A DNA stretch of 64,000 nucleotides from Fragum whitleyi (Eukaryota; Mollusca; Bivalvia; Cardiida; Cardiidae). Where the stretch lies: assembly GCA_948146395.1 (NCBI GenBank), contig OX411545.1, positions 24,507,526-24,571,525 of the forward strand. Direction: 5' to 3'. Below are positions 59,865-64,000 of the stretch, in pieces. Below the pieces are notes generated by a model. The model saw only the letters and a program-made list of their open reading frames with translations. It was not told the DNA's origin and did no database searches. Each line of letters begins with the position of its first letter. The first letter of the stretch is position 1. A program made the translations under genes and the position numbers.

Positions 59865-60279
59865 TATAATTAAGAACATCCTGATATTGACCTCCACTTC
59901 AAACAAAACCATTCTAAATTGCTCCCTAAGAGTACATTCATTTATTCCAAACACTCACTCAAAAACACTCTAAAATCGTTTACACGATTTTAACAATCAA
60001 CATTTTATTGTAATTTATCAAATTATTCCACAATTTTTATAGGCATGGTGTGAATTTCAAACAATCTGAAAGGTAAGTGAAGACACAAAAAATTGGATTG
60101 AATGGAAGTTTTCTTCAAGGGAGGTAATAAATCATTGTTGATTTCATCCAATTTGGACAAAATGAGCCATAATATATTATCTTCCCTAAATTTCATTAAT
60201 TTTGCTCCATACATTCATTTCATTCCAAAATCATTCCAAAACCATTCACCTTGCCAATTTCATGATGTTCTTAACAGTA
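59865..60279. repeat. CAGTTA-type MITE, diverged
   Basis: aaccattctaaattgctccc, ttccaaacactcactcaaaa, a central aagggaggtaataaatc and ccattcaccttgccaatttc to ttaacagta at the right end. Confidence 0.75.
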
Positions 60280-60799
60280 TTAGCCATAATCAAACAACAT
60301 ATACTTGACAGCATTCTGAATGCTGTCATACAACTAGTTTAACAATGGCCACTACTCAAAGTAAATCTAAGAATTACACATAGCAATCAAGGTTTCCTTT
60401 TTTTTCAGAAAACCAGCATCATAAGTATTACAAGTAAAACAAATCCTTTCCCTTTTTTCACTGCTGCATTAATTTCAGCATCAAATTAAGCACATACACA
60501 CTCTAAACACTTTTTCAGAAGTCAAAATTTTGGCCTTGCCTAAAGTGAAGTGGGATTTACTAGTTCACACTTCAATAAGATAGGAAATGTAGTGAGAAAA
60601 GATAAAGTTGTTTATAACAATCTGATTAATAAGCTATTCTCCTTTCATGAATAGTTTTTTTTTTTCAAAAGCTATCAAAACTATGTATTGTGTGGCCAAA
60701 CAGTTATCATTTGATGTTGATAATCTTATATTCGATCACCTGATTGGGACCAACAAATGAACCTAAAAACAATTTATTAAATAACTTTGACAGTTCCTT

Positions 60800-60886
60800 T
60801 TAGCTTTTCCCTTGTTTTGTTTGAATTAATTCTCTTAAACTGTCCTCACTTTCCTTCATACTTCGTTCCAGGTATGTTTTATTTGT
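60800..60886 (-). CDS. PFDN1: PFDN1 terminal coding exon
   Basis: The acceptor ttgtattttcag is followed by 28 codons and TAA. It encodes T-N-K-T-Y-L-E-R-S-M-K-E-S-E-D-N-L-R-E-L and a basic end, the C-terminal helix of the coiled coil. Entry is phase 0. Confidence 0.95.
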   Translation of the reverse strand, partial: TNKTYLERSMKESEDSLRELIQTKQGKS

Positions 60887-63800
60887 CTGAAAATACAAAA
60901 TAATAAGATGTGTTTGGGATCAGTAATAATGTCAGCAATACTTTTGTACCATATTTCGTGTAATAAAAGCGCCCTCCCTACTAGTAGCACCCCTACATTT
61001 TTTACTAAGAAAATCCACTTTAAATGCCTAAATTTTATGAACTTTTTGAGACTTCTTCTTTAATTTGAGATGAATTTCCTCTAAACAATCATATAAATGA
61101 TGATAAAATTAAAGGGAAAAGGGCATTAAAGACATCATTTAAAATGCATACTAAATAAAAACTCCCTGACCATATTATGTACAGCTCCAGGGAGCATTTA
61201 TTACGAGAAATACAGTAAGTGCCTTTATTCATATAGGCATATTCTTACATTAGCCTTGTGCTTACCCCTAAAAATGTTTCTCTACAAGATGTTTAATCCC
61301 TTATCATGCTGTTCAAAAGGTCATCCTGCACATACAAGCAGTCTGTTCATACACTATACTGCCAACTATGTACTATATCATAGTGGGAAAAACTAATGGC
61401 CAGTCTCATTATAAGTCACAACAAGATCACCGCCCAAGGGTGCCAATGCCAATTGCTATTCATGTATTCCGAGGCCAATTCAAAGGTTAGGAACAGTAGT
61501 TGTCTGCTAGGAGAGGATGTGTCATGCTGAATAAAAATCTAGGCAAAATTGCTTTTAATTCAAAGTGCCAAACCACAGGTTGCTCTTTAAAGGAGTCAGT
61601 GTTTAATTTAGAGATATCTTTTTTTTAAACTTTTATATTTTTAAATTTGAAAATTTGCAGACTAATCTTTGTCTATGCCTCCTTCAGAAGCCAGAATATA
61701 CTGAGTTAAGCATGACCAGGGTTAAGAATTCATGGGAAAAGACTAGCAATTTGAAAACCTAGGGCCCAGACTGCCCAAGTTCAATGTTTAACATAAAGCA
61801 TATAGGCATTTCAGTGTATCATAAATGTTGTATATATTGCAATAATGTAGTAATGGATCAAAACAATACCTCTATAGTTTTAATTTTGTTATCAGCAGCT
61901 TTTATCTTCTGTTCTAGAGTATTTTTCACATCAGGAATTGGCGATATCATAAACCTATAAAACACATAGAAGAGATAAATTATCAAAACTAAAAACATGG
62001 AAGCACCGATATCAAATCACTGGTTCAGCGCGACACAGTTGTAACTCCCTATAAACATATAGGGAGTTACAACTGTTTCATGCTGAGCCATTGAAATGCC
62101 TTACTATTAAGGTAGTGGAGCTATAATAGTTCCACCATATTTCAGAGCACATGATCTTCACAATGTTAACAGAGGTTTCCTAACATTTGTTTACACTGTT
62201 TGAGTTGATGACCACGGTATCAAAATGTTGCAGAACTTTTACGGGTCTACTTCCTTAAGTCTTTTTTTTAAAAAAACATTCAGTTTTAAGGTTGTCAATA
62301 CTATTATTCTGATGCAATTCAGACTGCAGTTCAAGTTTTGATTCTAATTTTTTCTTATTAATGTTGAGTGATTAATCTACTTTAGCACATTTTTTTTCTT
62401 GATATTTACAAATTTCTATCTGTATTTGGATCACAGTACTTTTCAATATTTTCTTTTTCTTACCCTAAAAGCTCAAATTCTAAAAGATAGCAGAAAAATA
62501 TTCAAACAAGTGCATTTCAAACACGCCCTTCCACACAAATCAAAACTTAGAAAATAATTTTTGAAAGGGGTCATCCAAGGAACGTTTAGGCCAAATTTCA
62601 AAGATATAATTATAGGCAGTTACAACTCATTTGTACAAAGCCATAGAACTAAACTTATAATGAGTTTTGTTAAAAACGAGTCAATCTCTGTATCATCTAT
62701 TTTTGACAGCATTAACCCTTGTCATGTTGAATAAAAAGCCTTGGCAAAATTATATATAAATCAAAGTGCTGAAAGCTCTGTATTTCCTTATTGTGAGTCA
62801 GCATTTGATATTGAAAATATAATTTCTGAAACTTTTTCTGGTTAAAAAAGGGAAATCAGGTTGTATGGACCAAGATCAGACTGCACATTTGTGCAGGCTG
62901 ATGTTTGTCCATACCTCCTGCCAAAGCAGGAATATTCAGGGATCAGCATGACAAGGGTTAAGAGCCTTTACAACCTTACCCTCCTCATGCTGTCACAGTA
63001 GTTTCTTACTGTGGCCAAGTCTCAAAATATACAATTTGTTTGAAAAACAAGATGTGTTTTTTTAAATACTAATGCCACAACCACTGCCATTTTAAGGAAT
63101 TTTCAACATTTTTGACCTAGGAAAATGACCCAAGCCCCAAGGGATAATTCTGGATCAGAAAAGCATGTGCAAAAATATCTAATTTAGCTTAATCTAGTCG
63201 AATTTAAGAATTTTTTGTATGGAATTTTAACAAACCAATGGCTAAGTGCAAAATAGTTGTAGCTACCTATATAGTTATATTGGCAGTTATAACTGATTTA
63301 CACTGAGCCAACAAAATCCTTTAGTTAATTCAATTTTGTTTTGAGATTTTCCTTTAATAAAGAAAGTTTTGATGAGATTTCTGGCAAAAAAATAAGAGAA
63401 TCTATCAATATCAAAATTATCTCTGAAATGACCTTGATGATTGACCTTGAAAGTGGTAAACACAGAAAGGCCTTGTCGCAAGCAATACTCAAGTGGAATT
63501 TGACGGCTCTATCCCTCACCAATCAAAAGTTATTGACAATACTAAAGTTTTAGGGAGACAAACAGACAGATCAAGAACAATATGCAACCGATCTATTACT
63601 GCAGGGGAATATAAACCAGAATTCAACCAAACAATGGAAAACTTACATTCTTCCAACACTTTCATACACTCTGGTTGTATCTGGTAATTTTTCAAGCTCC
63701 TTTTCCACCAACATGGAGTGCTGAATACTTCTTTTCAAGGTTTCCACTTGAGCATCTGAAAGCTTCATTTGCTGCTGAGTCATGATCATCTTCCCTTGCA

Positions 63801-64000
63801 GGTCTTGAAAGGCCTGGTAAATAAACAAAAGTCTACCCTGTTCTCAAGATGAAAATCTGTCTGATCCATCACGCAAAATGAGACCATCTGGGAACTTTGT
63901 AAAATAAATATTTGAAAAAGAGATTGGTTCAAGAACCGGCCAACCAGAGGTCGCATAAATTTCCAAAAATCTTTCACAGGAAGGTAGATTGATTATTCTA
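60800..64000 (-). CDS. PFDN1: Prefoldin subunit 1, 3' three exons (5' end outside)
   Basis: Prefoldin subunit 1 is a beta-class subunit of the hexameric cytosolic chaperone that hands unfolded actin and tubulin to the CCT chaperonin. Three minus-strand exons join in phase: 63647-63813 (167 nt), 61870-61954 (85 nt) and 60800-60886 (87 nt, stop TAA at 60802-60800). The reading starts A-F-Q-D-L-Q-G-K and goes through a coiled-coil helix to Y-E-S-V-G-R-M-F, the conserved turn of the beta hairpin region, then a second helix ending Y-L-E-R-S-M-K-E-S-E-D-N-L-R-E. Together they give 112 residues, which leaves only about 10 N-terminal residues for an exon beyond 64000; the family is about 120 residues long. 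All splice sites are GT-AG. Introns hold several MITEs. No disruption is seen, so the gene looks functional. Confidence 0.95.
60945..61218. repeat. ~270-bp TIR element in PFDN1 intron
   Basis: tatttcgtgtaataaaagcg near 60953 pairs with the complement of agcatttattacgagaaata near 61194-61213. An accctac/ctccaggga asymmetry shows divergence. Confidence 0.6.
61521..61725. repeat. piggyBac-like MITE, left end decayed
   Basis: gtcatgctgaataaaaatct at the left and agcatgaccagggttaa at the right match the ends of 62712-62961. The left TTAACCC is no longer present; the right TTAA is at 61722-61725. Confidence 0.75.
61870..61954 (-). CDS. PFDN1: PFDN1 penultimate coding exon
   Basis: The acceptor ttttatag and donor GAG|GTATTG bound 85 nt. 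The first base completes the methionine of V-G-R-M-F. The rest encodes F-M-I-S-P-I-P-D-V-K-N-T-L-E-Q-K-I-K-A-A, the start of the second helix. Confidence 0.95.
62026..62090. repeat. Hairpin, relative of 41585-41638
   Basis: cgacacagttgtaactccct, ataaacata, then agggagttacaactgtttc. Same outer context (ggttcag.gcg and tgagcca). Confidence 0.85.
62102..62258. repeat. ~160-bp MITE, family N, copy 2 (inverted)
   Basis: gtagtggagctataatagtt at the left and aacttttacgggtctacttc at the right correspond, in reverse, to the ends of 39510-39672. Internal ttaacagaggtttcctaac is shared. Confidence 0.6.
62712..62961. repeat. piggyBac-like MITE with TTAA flanks, best copy
   Basis: TTAA at 62712-62715 and 62958-62961. 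Inverted ends are cccttgtcatgttgaa and cccttgtcatgctgatc. An internal hairpin-like gatcagactgcacatttgtg is shared with the copies at 8123 and 61521 in part. Confidence 0.9.
63243..63300. repeat. Hairpin, second relative of 41585-41638
   Basis: gcaaaatagttgtagctacc, tatata, ggcagttataactgatttac; diverged but with the same arms and flanks. Confidence 0.7.
63647..63813 (-). CDS. PFDN1: PFDN1 internal coding exon (first one in window)
   Basis: The acceptor tgtttatttaccag and donor AT|GTAAGT bound 167 nt, phase 0 in and phase 2 out. It encodes the first long helix (A-F-Q-D-L-Q-G-K-M-I-M-T-Q-Q-Q-M-K-L-S-D) and ends in Y-E-S-V-G-R plus two bases. The open frame continues upstream into intron sequence by chance. 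Confidence 0.96.
63858..64000. repeat. gtgacccgtcac MITE copy, cut by window end
   Basis: tgatccatcacgcaaaatga, gaccatctgggaactttgta and aggtagattgattattct follow 38606-38740 step by step. It starts about 45 bp upstream of the PFDN1 exon acceptor and runs off the window. Confidence 0.8.

Overview
This is eukaryotic, AT-rich, repeat-dominated genomic DNA. The evidence is tRNA-derived SINEs, non-LTR retrotransposon fragments, intron-containing genes with GT-AG splice sites, very long microsatellites and many short inverted-repeat elements. The repeat mix (two tRNA-headed SINE families, degenerate ~140-170 bp tandem units whose ends carry runs like ggacggac) fits a marine bivalve mollusc. That placement is inference from memory of such genomes and was not tested. 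No bacterial operon, CRISPR array, rRNA or authentic tRNA gene is visible.

Layout. 0.2-5.5 kb: a large inverted duplication (arms about 619-2405 and 3944-5527) with SINEs at its edges and a small foldback in its spacer. 5.7-8.1 kb: a 5'-truncated LINE with reverse transcriptase and RNase H, broken by a frameshift and a stop. 9.3-13.9 kb: an element with ~90 bp terminal inverted repeats (TIRs) that holds unusual CpG- and palindrome-dense modules. 14.6-16.8 kb: a second LINE on the minus strand with a long open reverse transcriptase frame. 16.9-17.67 kb: two short tandem arrays. 17.67-26.72 kb: a probable Harbinger-type DNA transposon carrying a minus-strand three-exon gene for a putative Myb/SANT-like protein and a plus-strand DDE transposase. 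Its left end matches the TIRs of the 9.3-13.9 kb element. 26.9-60 kb: dense MITEs, foldbacks, SINEs, satellite-like arrays and microsatellites, with two candidate 3'-terminal exons on the minus strand (29893-30079 and 45320-45494). 60.8-64 kb: the 3' three exons of a conserved host gene, prefoldin subunit 1, on the minus strand; its first coding exon lies beyond the window.

How things relate. The only confidently identified host gene is PFDN1. Most of the remaining recognisable content is mobile DNA at different stages of decay. The most informative relations are structural: shared TIRs link an element with transposase to one without; a SINE with a perfect target duplication sits in one arm of the big inverted repeat while the other arm keeps the empty site; small tandem duplications (76 bp x4 in the transposase, 11 bp x2 in the second LINE) are identifiable breaks in otherwise readable frames. 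Coordinates of repeats without exact termini are approximate, because alignment was by eye.
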